Shown in pieces: positions 1 to 6,059 of a stretch of DNA of 17,664 nucleotides. The DNA is taken from the NCBI GenBank assembly GCA_904420155.1, contig CAJFUH010000134.1:1-17664 (forward strand). Direction: 5' to 3'. The notes under the pieces are model-generated. The model worked only from the letters and a program-made list of their open reading frames with translations, had not been told where the DNA came from and did not search any database. How positions within the stretch are numbered: the stretch's first letter is position 1; each line of letters opens with the position of its first letter. Source of the stretch: an uncultured Clostridia bacterium. GTDB taxonomy: Bacteria; Bacillota; Clostridia; Oscillospirales; Acutalibacteraceae. The position numbers were made by a program, and so were the translations under genes.

Positions 1-879
1 AATCAAATCACAAAGGATCTTTGCGAATTCTTCGATATCACGATTTGTTTGTTTCTTTCTCCAGAATGCACAGTAATTTCGGAGGAGTTGTTTTCCGTCA
101 CGATATACTGGTACTCTCCGAATGGATAAGCTCTCCGGAGGAAGGGGCCCTACACTCTCAATCGGTAAAAATCCTCGGTTGCCTACTACCATGAGCCGTC
201 CTTCTTCCAGGCTCTCCGCAAACAGAAAGCTTCCTCTGAAACCCAAAGTGTTTTTATAATAATTTTGCTCAATATTTTGTTGTTCCTTTGAGGAGATCAA
301 AATACAAGGAGTTTGTTTCAAATCCTCCAGTGTTACATAATCGCGGACGCTAAGCTTGTTATATATAGACAGTTCTGCATAGCAGACGCACGGAAGAAGC
401 TGTAGGTTTATATATTCATTAGAGAAAGCTCGGCGCTGATCGCTTACAATTAAATCCACCCCGCCTAAACGGAGAAGGTCATATAATTCTTCATGGGTTC
501 CGTGTGTAATGTTAATAGATACTTCTGGATAACGTAGAGAAAACTCCGCTACCGCCTGATGTAGCTCCATGCCGCTGTAACATTTTAAATAACCGATTTG
601 AAGCTGTCGCCCTTTCTCCTGGCCGATTTTTACGGTTTCACGTCGCAGGTTTTCAATCTCCTCCAGAATAACTTTACCATGGATGTAAAAATATTCTCCG
701 GCAGGCGTCATAGAAAAACGACGGTTTTTTCTCTGGAGCAGTTTTATCCCAAGTTCGTTTTCTAGAGACTGGATCTGCTGTGAAATCGCGGATTGTGATA
801 TATAACATTGTTCAGCGGCTTCTGTAAAACTGTTGTTATCAACCACTGCGACAAAGTATTTTATCTGCTTAAGCAACAA
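1..879 (-). CDS. LysR family transcriptional regulator (3' end cut by window edge)
   Basis: DNA-binding transcription regulator of the LysR type, read from the reverse strand; 293 residues are visible with no stop before base 1. The N-terminus is an evident winged helix-turn-helix: KQIKYFVAVVDNNSFTEAAE at about residues 4-23, then SQSAISQQIQSLE and a TPAGEYFY segment near residue 60. The remaining ~200 residues look like the periplasmic-binding-protein-like effector domain (for example the GGVDLIVSD strand). LysR proteins are usually about 290-300 residues, so only a few are probably missing. No ATG fits. TTG at 877-879 is chosen because it gives the usual M-x-L-K-Q-I start and has GGGGTGG four bases upstream; TTG at 874-876 is the alternative. 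The ligand and targets cannot be told from sequence. An inverted repeat at 901-925 lies just upstream and may be its own operator. Confidence 0.9.
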   Translation of the reverse strand, partial: MLLKQIKYFVAVVDNNSFTEAAEQCYISQSAISQQIQSLENELGIKLLQRKNRRFSMTPAGEYFYIHGKVILEEIENLRRETVKIGQEKGRQLQIGYLKCYSGMELHQAVAEFSLRYPEVSINITHGTHEELYDLLRLGGVDLIVSDQRRAFSNEYINLQLLPCVCYAELSIYNKLSVRDYVTLEDLKQTPCILISSKEQQNIEQNYYKNTLGFRGSFLFAESLEEGRLMVVGNRGFLPIESVGPLPPESLSIRRVPVYRDGKQLLRNYCAFWRKKQTNRDIEEFAKILCDLI

Positions 880-900
880 ATAACCACCCCATATGTATCA

Positions 901-925
901 TGTTAAACAACGAGATCGTTTAACA
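901..925. promoter_or_regulatory. Inverted repeat upstream of the LysR gene, candidate operator
   Basis: TGTTAAAC at 901-908 and GTTTAACA at 918-925 are perfect reverse complements with a 9-base spacer, 22 bases ahead of the LysR start. LysR regulators usually bind interrupted dyads of this size and often repress their own gene. Site identity is inferred from position and symmetry only. Confidence 0.45.
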
Positions 926-1074
926 CCAATCAAACCCTATCGAGTAATCCTCTAAGGAGCTTACCTGCAATTGTTTCGACAGTTTCTTACTATACGTGAA
1001 CTTCCCAAGGATAGGAAGCAATTCAGAGAATCAAAGCATTTTTAGCTTTTGAATCTGGATCATGCTTGAATATG

Positions 1075-1506
1075 TTATATTTTATACTCCTGAAGTTCTT
1101 TTGGAATTTCCTTATCAGATAGATTTTTAAGCGCTTTTTCTGTGCCGGCGGCGACCGCAGTATCGTAATACCAGCACTTATATTTTAGGATATTCATGGT
1201 ATTTTGCAGAGCTTCTATCTGTTTCTTTACTTCTTCCAGACGTTTGTAAAACATTTCCCTTCTTTTTTGCAAGGAGGAATCCCCTTCCTGGCACCAGCCC
1301 AGGAACTCCTTGATTTCCTTGATTGACATTCCTGTTGTTTTCAGGCATTCAATGACCCGAATTGTATTAATTTCTTTTTCAGAAAAAATACGAATTCCTC
1401 CGTTTGAACGCGTTATGTTGGGGAACATTCCTTCTCGGTCATAGTAACGCAACGTAGAAATCGCAATTCCTGTCATTTGAGCGACTTCTCCAATAGAATA
1501 GTGCAT
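1075..1506 (-). CDS. MerR family regulator, NmlR/AdhR-like
   Basis: One-component MerR transcription regulator of 143 residues, the usual length for the compact subgroup. The winged HTH is at the N-terminus (YSIGEVAQMTGIAISTLRYY, residues 3-22, then GIRIFSEKEI around 37-46). A dimerisation coiled coil follows at about 78-108, and the tail carries the KCWYYDTAVAAGTEK pattern typical of the aldehyde/electrophile-responsive branch. A cysteine falls at residue 54 in VIECLKTTGMS, the position of the key cysteine in NmlR and close to Cys52 of AdhR; these family facts are from memory. The ATG is preceded by an AGGAGG site. No alcohol or aldehyde dehydrogenase, the common target of such regulators, lies in the window. 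Its gene ends about 195 bases before the LysR gene on the same strand, so the two are probably separate units. The subgroup assignment is inference. Confidence 0.92.
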   Translation of the reverse strand: MHYSIGEVAQMTGIAISTLRYYDREGMFPNITRSNGGIRIFSEKEINTIRVIECLKTTGMSIKEIKEFLGWCQEGDSSLQKRREMFYKRLEEVKKQIEALQNTMNILKYKCWYYDTAVAAGTEKALKNLSDKEIPKELQEYKI

Positions 1507-1551
1507 AGTATCCTCCTAAAATTATTTTGAAAGTAATTAACCTGAATCTAA

Positions 1552-1597
1552 CTTTAGCTTTTATTATTACACTACACCTAAAGATTACGTATGTCAA
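1552..1597 (-). promoter_or_regulatory. Candidate promoter and operator of the MerR gene
   Basis: On the reverse strand a perfect TTGACA (1592-1597) lies ahead of the MerR gene, but the best -10-like hexamer, TAATAA (1564-1569), is 22 bases away; a 17-base spacing gives only TAGTGT. CTTTAG (1552-1557) and CTAAAG (1578-1583) form a dyad around the presumed -10. MerR proteins act on promoters with overlong spacers, so autoregulation fits, but the elements are weak. Confidence 0.35.
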
Positions 1598-1737
1598 TGC
1601 GATTTTCTATATTGTGGACAGAGATCATAATATGTATTTTCAATTCTTTAAAGGTTCTATGTGTTTTCTAAAGAGAACAGCCAGGAAAAGGAGAAAGCTG
1701 ACCAAGAGGACGCATAGGGAATTTGTTGACAGCTAGC

Positions 1738-1773
1738 TACACGCTAAAATCGGAGAGTGAGCAGAAGCGTGTA
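1738..1773. repeat. Inverted repeat with 8 bp arms
   Basis: TACACGCT (1738-1745) is perfectly complementary to AGCGTGTA (1766-1773). It is not followed by a T tract, so it is not a standard terminator. It lies upstream of the candidate promoter at 1811-1839, where an activator or repressor site could sit. Function unknown. Confidence 0.4.
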
Positions 1774-1810
1774 CTCCTACAGTGATGGAATCATTATTTT
1801 GGTTATCTCA

Positions 1811-1839
1811 TCGACTTTTTGGATCTCCTGTGCTATCAT
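1811..1839 (+). promoter_or_regulatory. Candidate vegetative promoter for the Tim44-like gene
   Basis: TCGACT (1811-1816) resembles the -35 consensus at four of six positions; TATCAT (1834-1839) matches the -10 at five of six; the spacer is exactly 17 bases. The predicted transcript starts about 45 bases before the gene. Confidence 0.45.
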
Positions 1840-1890
1840 AAAAACAGAAAACCTCTATGTTTATCTGTCCTATTTTAAAGGAGGGATGAG

Positions 1891-2646
1891 ATGAAAACGT
1901 ATAAGAGAATAGCGGCTATGGTTTTGCTGATCTGTTTTATGTCTTTGGCGCCTGTTTCCACGGCTTTTGCCCGCGCCGGCGGTGGCGGTGGGGGCGGTAC
2001 TGCCGGAGGAGGAGGCGGAGGAGGCACAGGGGGCGGCGGAGGCCCTACGTCGGGCTATACTTCCAGAGGGGCTTCCCGTTCTCATCCGATTTCATCCATT
2101 TTAGGCGGCATTGTGGTTGCAGTGGCGGCCTCAGGCGGAGCGATTGTGCTGTACTGCAAGGTCCATGCCAAGCACAGGAAAGCGAAAAGGGTTATGAAAA
2201 GCCTGGAACAATACGACCCCTCTTGGAATTATGAAAATTTCCGCCTCCATATCCAGAATCTGTTTTACACCGTACAAGAAGCTTGGGCCAAGAGGGATCA
2301 GGAAATTGACAGGCAGTATTTGAGCCGGAAATTATATGAACAATACAAAATCAAATCCGAATGGATGATCATGAGGCATGAACAGAACATCTTGCAAAAA
2401 ATGCAGCTTATAGAAGCCTTGCCCATAGATATCAATGATTTTGAAGGAGACAGTTGCGATTATATGTGGGTATACATCAAGGGACGGATGGTGGATTATA
2501 CCATTGATGACCGCACCATGGAGATGATTTCCGGATCTAAGAACCCTACTTCTTTTGTAGAATATTGGAAACTGATCAAGGAAAACGGCAATTGGGTATT
2601 GGATGAAATCCGGCAGAAAGATGAGTTTTCTTTAAATTCTATATAA
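1891..2646 (+). CDS. Gly-rich membrane-anchored protein with Tim44-like domain
   Basis: 251 residues. In order: a signal peptide (lysine/arginine start, hydrophobic core at about 7-20, likely cleavage after AFA near residue 27); a very Gly-rich linker at about 30-51; a Ser/Arg stretch; a transmembrane helix at about 69-88; a basic segment (KHRKAKR); and a C-terminal domain from about 110 to 245 resembling the Tim44/MRPL45 fold (FYTVQEAWAKRD, YMWVYIKGRMVDY, YWKLIKENGNWVLDE). If the signal peptide is cleaved, the positive-inside rule puts the Tim44-like domain in the cytoplasm. The bacterial members have no settled function; the mitochondrial relatives work at the inner-membrane protein import machinery. 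A strong GGAGGG site precedes the ATG. It stands alone between a promoter candidate and a terminator. Domain call good, role unknown. Confidence 0.85.
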   Translation: MKTYKRIAAMVLLICFMSLAPVSTAFARAGGGGGGGTAGGGGGGGTGGGGGPTSGYTSRGASRSHPISSILGGIVVAVAASGGAIVLYCKVHAKHRKAKRVMKSLEQYDPSWNYENFRLHIQNLFYTVQEAWAKRDQEIDRQYLSRKLYEQYKIKSEWMIMRHEQNILQKMQLIEALPIDINDFEGDSCDYMWVYIKGRMVDYTIDDRTMEMISGSKNPTSFVEYWKLIKENGNWVLDEIRQKDEFSLNSI

Positions 2647-2712
2647 AGAGAAAATGCCCGCAGAGGATAAGCTCTCTTTGTGTAGCGATTGAATTTTTAT
2701 CTCTTGTGATAG

Positions 2713-2755
2713 AAAAAACGCAGGACAAAGCTTTTCGGCTTTTCCTGCGTTTTTT
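2713..2755. terminator. Bidirectional rho-independent terminator
   Basis: AAAAAACGCAGGA (2713-2725) pairs perfectly with TCCTGCGTTTTTT (2743-2755), and inside it AAAGC (2727-2731) pairs with GCTTT (2738-2742) around a 6-base loop. The A tract and T tract serve both strands, fitting the convergent Tim44-like gene and the ylbJ operon. Confidence 0.93.
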
Positions 2756-2769
2756 GATGGAATTAAACC

Positions 2770-2979
2770 TCATAGGCTGAAATCATCCGGCGTGTAGTGG
2801 GGAAGCTTGGGGGCCGGGCGAGGGACCCTTTTCAAAGGGTTATAGTGAAAATGGCTGCAATTACCATCGGGACGAATCGATTGTTTTTTGGTACAAACAC
2901 ATTCCCCCTCTTGTTCCGCAGCATGCATACAGTAAGAGCAAGAACAAGGAATGCGGTCTCCAAATAAGCTCTTTTTCAT
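2770..2979 (-). CDS. Small Cys-rich protein, probable metal-binding
   Basis: 69-residue protein of unknown function. Six cysteines are spaced C-x-C-x2-C-x9-C-x-C-x11-C (residues 12, 14, 17, 27, 29, 41), followed by two histidines (43, 45) and a Pro-rich tail after NPLKRVPRPAP. The spacing suggests a zinc-ribbon-like or other metal-binding fold. I recall similar short Cys-rich proteins in Clostridia but cannot name a family. It starts 24 bases after the ylbJ stop, behind AGGGAGGG, so the two genes are almost certainly cotranscribed, and the terminator at 2713-2755 closes the unit. A sporulation role is suggested only by that linkage. The gene is supported by its good ribosome site, tight fit between ylbJ and the terminator, and non-random composition. 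Confidence 0.85.
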   Translation of the reverse strand: MKKSLFGDRIPCSCSYCMHAAEQEGECVCTKKQSIRPDGNCSHFHYNPLKRVPRPAPKLPHYTPDDFSL

Positions 2980-3003
2980 AGATCTCCCTCCCTTGTTGTT
3001 ATC

Positions 3004-4125
3004 TTAACACTTTTTCTTGGTAAAATCCATATCCTTTGCAGACAATGTCAGCAGGAACATGGCGCATACCGCAAGGAGCATCAGGCTGCCGGTCAGGTCC
3101 GCAGCCATCAAGGGCTGTACCGGCTGCGATACCGTAGAAAAGACCTCAGAGGTTTTGGGGGACAGATGTAAAACCAGCCCGGAAAATAGGGCGGAGATAC
3201 CTCCGTGTAATAAGCGGAATCCCATAAATTTGATGCGGGAAAAGGGAAGGCCGTTGAGAGAGGTGAAAATTTGAAAATGGACGCATATCCCCGCCCAACC
3301 CAAAGCAAAAGATAAAAAAGCCGGGGAAGCGCCGTTTTGTGCCGCCAGGGTACAGCCGTTGGTTACTTCCAGCAAAATGGGAATCAGGGAATCAGCCGCG
3401 CTGGAGGGGACTCCTAAGAAAAGAAGGGCCTGTGTGATGACCTGGGCAAAACCGCTTTCCCGCAGAAGAGACAGCAGGGTGGAAAAAAGAATGACAAAGG
3501 CGCACATATTTAACATCCCAGAGGTAGAATCCGCCGTAGATTCGACTAAGGCGTCGGCAAACCGCACTGAAGAAATCTGGGATGAGGCGGGCCGGGAGAA
3601 ATGGGATTCCCGGCTGAGCCGGCCAGACAGGATACCAACCAAAACAGACGCGGCAATTTGAGAAACAAAAAGGATGATTCCCGCCTGTGCGCTTCCTAAC
3701 AGTCCGGTTCCCACTACGCTGATGACGAAGGCAGGTCCAGCCCCTACACAAAAAGTCAGCATTTGTTCTCCTTGTTTGGGGGTGATTTCCCCTTGTTCCA
3801 CCAGGGCTTTGATGCCCCTGGCGCCCGAGGGATATCCTCCAATTAGCGCCATAACAATGGTGGCCCCAGCACATCCAGGCAGATGGAATAAATGCTGGGT
3901 AATCGGCCTGAGGGGCCTGCTTAAAAAAGAAGAGAGGCCGGATTTTACCACAAAAGAGGACAACACCATAAAAGGGAAGAGGGATGGGATTAAAACCTTC
4001 GCGCAGAAAGAAAGCCCCGTTCCAGCCCCTTCCGCAGCGGCTTGAGGCAGAAAAAGGATTCCGCAGGAGGCGGCAATACAAAGAAAAGTACTGATGACAG
4101 GAACGGTACGTGACACCGACGGCAA
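3004..4125 (-). CDS. ylbJ: Sporulation integral membrane protein YlbJ
   Basis: Polytopic membrane protein of the YlbJ family, required for sporulation in Bacillus subtilis, where it is under the mother-cell factor sigma-E. It contains two nucleoside-recognition (Gate-type) halves. The first covers IPSLFPFMVLSSFVVKSG, the signature GGYPSGARG (about residues 96-104) and the VGAGPAF segment. The second starts near FADALVESTADSTSGMLN and includes LLEVTNGCTLA. About eight hydrophobic segments are visible. The transported or sensed substrate is unknown. The start is set at TTG 4123-4125 because GGAGGTGATC sits at ideal distance; an in-frame GTG at 4150-4152 would add nine residues but has no ribosome site and would place that site inside the gene. 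Length is then 373 residues. It is transcribed divergently from yqfC and is followed by the Cys-rich gene. Confidence 0.93.
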   Translation of the reverse strand: MPSVSRTVPVISTFLCIAASCGILFLPQAAAEGAGTGLSFCAKVLIPSLFPFMVLSSFVVKSGLSSFLSRPLRPITQHLFHLPGCAGATIVMALIGGYPSGARGIKALVEQGEITPKQGEQMLTFCVGAGPAFVISVVGTGLLGSAQAGIILFVSQIAASVLVGILSGRLSRESHFSRPASSQISSVRFADALVESTADSTSGMLNMCAFVILFSTLLSLLRESGFAQVITQALLFLGVPSSAADSLIPILLEVTNGCTLAAQNGASPAFLSFALGWAGICVHFQIFTSLNGLPFSRIKFMGFRLLHGGISALFSGLVLHLSPKTSEVFSTVSQPVQPLMAADLTGSLMLLAVCAMFLLTLSAKDMDFTKKKC

Positions 4126-4175
4126 AGCGATCACCTCCAAAATTTGCGGCACTTAGTTATATATATGTGGGTTGG

Positions 4176-4204
4176 TGATTTTTATGGCACTTTCTGCATA
4201 AGTC
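4176..4204 (+). promoter_or_regulatory. Weak candidate sigma-E promoter for yqfCD
   Basis: TGATTTT (4176-4182), 14 bases, then CATAAGTC (4197-4204). This partly matches the sigma-E pattern KMATATT-N14-CATACAMT as I recall it (five of seven in the -35, CATA in the -10). yqfC and yqfD belong to the sigma-E regulon in Bacillus. The reverse strand of the same gap has CATATATA as a possible -10 for ylbJ. Evidence is suggestive only. Confidence 0.3.
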
Positions 4205-4239
4205 TTATTGTTGGGAATCTCAGGGATGGAGGTGTGACG

Positions 4240-4545
4240 ATGAAAAGGCGTTGTAAAAAACCCCAAGGGGAACGCCTGCCGGCCGAACGCATCCATAAAG
4301 TAACCAGCAGTTTGCAGCTGCCCGCCAGCGCTCTGTCTGGAGCCGCTCATTTTGAGATGAACGGAAACCGGGAGGTCATTGTGGACGGCTGCCGGGGGGT
4401 ATTGGAATATGACGAAAACCGGATACGGATTCATACGGGCAAGATGGTTACTTGTTTCCAGGGAAGATGTCTGTCCATCAAATGCTTGACGGCGGATTCG
4501 TTGATTGTGGAGGGGTTTATCACTTCCATAGAGTTTGGGGTGTGA
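4240..4545 (+). CDS. yqfC: Sporulation protein YqfC
   Basis: 101-residue YqfC-family protein, conserved in endospore formers and expressed early in the mother cell in Bacillus. Recognisable features are the short helix before LQLPASALSG, the repeated beta-strand pattern (REVIVDGCRGVLEYDENRIRIHT) and the closing LIVEGFITSIEFG. The molecular function is not known. The ATG at 4240 is chosen over a longer frame opening at 4144: GGAGGTG lies at the right distance, the resulting length matches the family (about 90-100 residues), and the extra 32 residues look unlike a YqfC N-terminus. The gene stops 13 bases before the yqfD start, so the pair is one operon, as in other spore formers. Confidence 0.92.
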   Translation: MKRRCKKPQGERLPAERIHKVTSSLQLPASALSGAAHFEMNGNREVIVDGCRGVLEYDENRIRIHTGKMVTCFQGRCLSIKCLTADSLIVEGFITSIEFGV

Positions 4546-4558
4546 GGAGTGACGCCGT

Positions 4559-5737
4559 TTGATCCTGGTGCGTTTGTTAAGATGGCTGTTTGGGTATGTG
4601 GTCTTCCAAGGCACAGGGAGTTTTCCTGAACGCTTTATGAATTTGTGCGCCCGAGAGGAAATCAACTTGTGGGAGGTTCGCTGCCGCGCAGGGGTGTTGT
4701 GCGCCTGTGTTTCCAAATCGGAATATGCAGCGTTGCGCCCGTTGGCACGGAAGTCCAAAATGTGTTTCCGCGTGCAAAAAAGATGCGGGCTTCCCTTTCA
4801 TACGAGGAAGTACCGGGGAAGGGCGGGACTTCTGGTGGGAACGGCGCTCTTTTTCGGCGTCTTATATGTCCTGTCTTTATATGTATGGGACGTGGAGATC
4901 CACGGGACGGAAAGACTTACCGAGGAACAGGTGCAAAGTGTAATGGAGGATATCGGCGTGCACCCGGGTGTTTTAAAGTCGGAAATACAGGCAAAACTAA
5001 TGGAACAACAGGCAATGGCCGCTTTGCCGGAGCTTTCCTGGATCGCCATCAACCAACAGGGCAGCGTAGTGGAGGTAGAGCTGAAAGAACGGGATGTGCC
5101 CCCGGATATGATCCCGGAGGACCAACCCTGCAATCTGGTTTCAACTGCCAGCGGACAGGTGGTGCGCCTGGAAATTTATGCCGGAGCCCCGGCGGTGAAG
5201 GTGGGAGACGCCGTTCTAAAAGGGCAGATGCTGGTTAATGGAGTGGTAGAAGATGCCTTGGGCAATAGCCAGCTGCAGCACGCTTCCGGCAAGGTTTACG
5301 CGGTTACCAGCCGTACTTTGCAGGTGGAGGTCCCCTTGCAACAGACGGTCACCGTATCCACTGGGAACACGATTTATCGAAGGAGAATCAGTGTGTTTGG
5401 AATAGATTTCCCCATTAATGTAGCCTTCATCCCGGAAGAAGGGTATACCTGCCAGCGCACCAAGTCCCCTCTCGCCATTGGGAATATCAAGTTGCCGGCG
5501 ACGGTGTATACAGAGACCTGGTCCCAGCAAATAGAGCAGAGCGTTACCTTGACAGAAGCCGAGGCGGCACAGCAGGCAAAAGAACAATTGCAGCAAATGG
5601 AGCAGAACGATCTTGCAGGGGTTACGATCTTAAACCGCCAGGAGACGGCGAGAGTAGAAAATAATATCTACTATTTGGAGGTTCTTTACGAGTGTGAAGA
5701 AAATATTGCGGAAGAGAGCCCGCTACTGCTTCCATAA
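4559..5737 (+). CDS. yqfD: Sporulation protein YqfD
   Basis: 392-residue YqfD-family protein. The N-terminus (LLRWLFGYVVFQGTGSFPERFMNLC) is the typical YqfD opening; a cytoplasmic basic region follows, then one transmembrane helix at about 89-109, then a long beta-rich domain on the far side of the membrane (VWDVEIHGTERLTEEQV, ISVFGIDFPINV, YYLEVLYECEENI). The DVEIHG segment near residue 111 resembles a POTRA-like strand. In Bacillus it is a sigma-E-controlled sporulation protein of the mother-cell membrane. The start is TTG at 4559, with GAGGAG nine bases upstream that overlaps the yqfC stop, implying coupled translation. Family length is about 390-400, so the gene is complete. Confidence 0.93.
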   Translation: MILVRLLRWLFGYVVFQGTGSFPERFMNLCAREEINLWEVRCRAGVLCACVSKSEYAALRPLARKSKMCFRVQKRCGLPFHTRKYRGRAGLLVGTALFFGVLYVLSLYVWDVEIHGTERLTEEQVQSVMEDIGVHPGVLKSEIQAKLMEQQAMAALPELSWIAINQQGSVVEVELKERDVPPDMIPEDQPCNLVSTASGQVVRLEIYAGAPAVKVGDAVLKGQMLVNGVVEDALGNSQLQHASGKVYAVTSRTLQVEVPLQQTVTVSTGNTIYRRRISVFGIDFPINVAFIPEEGYTCQRTKSPLAIGNIKLPATVYTETWSQQIEQSVTLTEAEAAQQAKEQLQQMEQNDLAGVTILNRQETARVENNIYYLEVLYECEENIAEESPLLLP

Positions 5738-5857
5738 CTATGGTTCTTTCATAAAAAAATGAAAAGAATTAGGAGAAAAATACAAAAAGATAGCGTCCAT
5801 TTTTCAGTAGTATGTTGGTAGGCGTTACAATTTGTTCGGTCTTTATTCAAAACTTGT

Positions 5858-5875
5858 TTTCACAATTCTGTGAAA
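5858..5875. promoter_or_regulatory. Palindrome upstream of phoH, candidate operator
   Basis: TTTCACA (5858-5864) and TGTGAAA (5869-5875) are perfect reverse complements around ATTC. The 18-base site lies about 90 bases ahead of the phoH -35 element. The half-site TGTGAAA resembles a Rex half-site but the orientation is inverted relative to the Rex consensus, so the binding protein is unknown. Confidence 0.35.
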
Positions 5876-5961
5876 TATTATTTAAAATATGTAATCGTGA
5901 ACAACAAACATTGGGACCTTATATCAGATTCTACAAAATTTGCAAAATTGGAATTTTTCTG

Positions 5962-5990
5962 ATGACTTCATAGAATTCTTGTGATATAAT
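5962..5990 (+). promoter_or_regulatory. Extended -10 promoter of the phoH operon
   Basis: Perfect TATAAT at 5985-5990 preceded by TG at 5982-5983 (extended -10), with ATGACT (5962-5967, four of six) 17 bases upstream. Likely the main housekeeping promoter for phoH-ybeY-dgkA-era and beyond, leaving a leader of about 65 bases. Confidence 0.8.
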
Positions 5991-6059
5991 AAATTAACAA
6001 TAAAGTCAAAGGATTTTGATATCTTTTTACTAGAATTTAAAGGAATCGCAGGTGGTTAA

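Larger units (their letters stand above)
1507..1890. other. Gene-free region of 384 bases
   Basis: Between the outward-facing MerR and Tim44-like genes I see no supported coding region. It holds the MerR promoter region on the left, an inverted repeat at 1738-1773 (TACACGCT and AGCGTGTA, 8 bp arms, 20-base spacer) and a promoter candidate at 1811-1839. A 69-codon open frame at 1527-1736 has no ribosome binding site and starts inside the MerR leader, so it is not called. Confidence 0.6.
5738..6059. other. Gene-free AT-rich region of 322 bases between yqfD and phoH
   Basis: No coding region is supported here. It holds an AT-rich hairpin just after yqfD (TTCTTTCAT near 5745 against ATGAAAAGAA, one base bulged, without a T tract), an inverted repeat at 5858-5875, and an extended -10 promoter at 5962-5990. 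It separates the sporulation pair from the housekeeping operon, so the two are probably transcribed separately. Confidence 0.65.

Noticed and set aside
1024..1052. Possible terminator hairpin after the MerR gene
   Set aside because: GAATCAAAGC and GCTTTTGAATC pair only over about seven bases with a bulge, are AT-rich and lack a proper T tract on the reverse strand.
1527..1736. 69-codon open frame on the plus strand
   Set aside because: No ribosome binding site, low-complexity AT-rich start, begins inside the MerR leader; no recognisable protein features.
3392..4081. 229-codon frame antiparallel in register with ylbJ
   Set aside because: Same-strand out-of-frame shadow of ylbJ; composition rich in Cys, Trp and Pro, no domain.
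4144..4239. 32-residue N-terminal extension of YqfC
   Set aside because: The ATG at 4240 has a good ribosome site and gives family length; the extension also overlaps the ylbJ promoter region.
4645..5238. 197-codon frame inside yqfD
   Set aside because: Gly/Arg-rich frame shadow fully within yqfD, no ribosome site.
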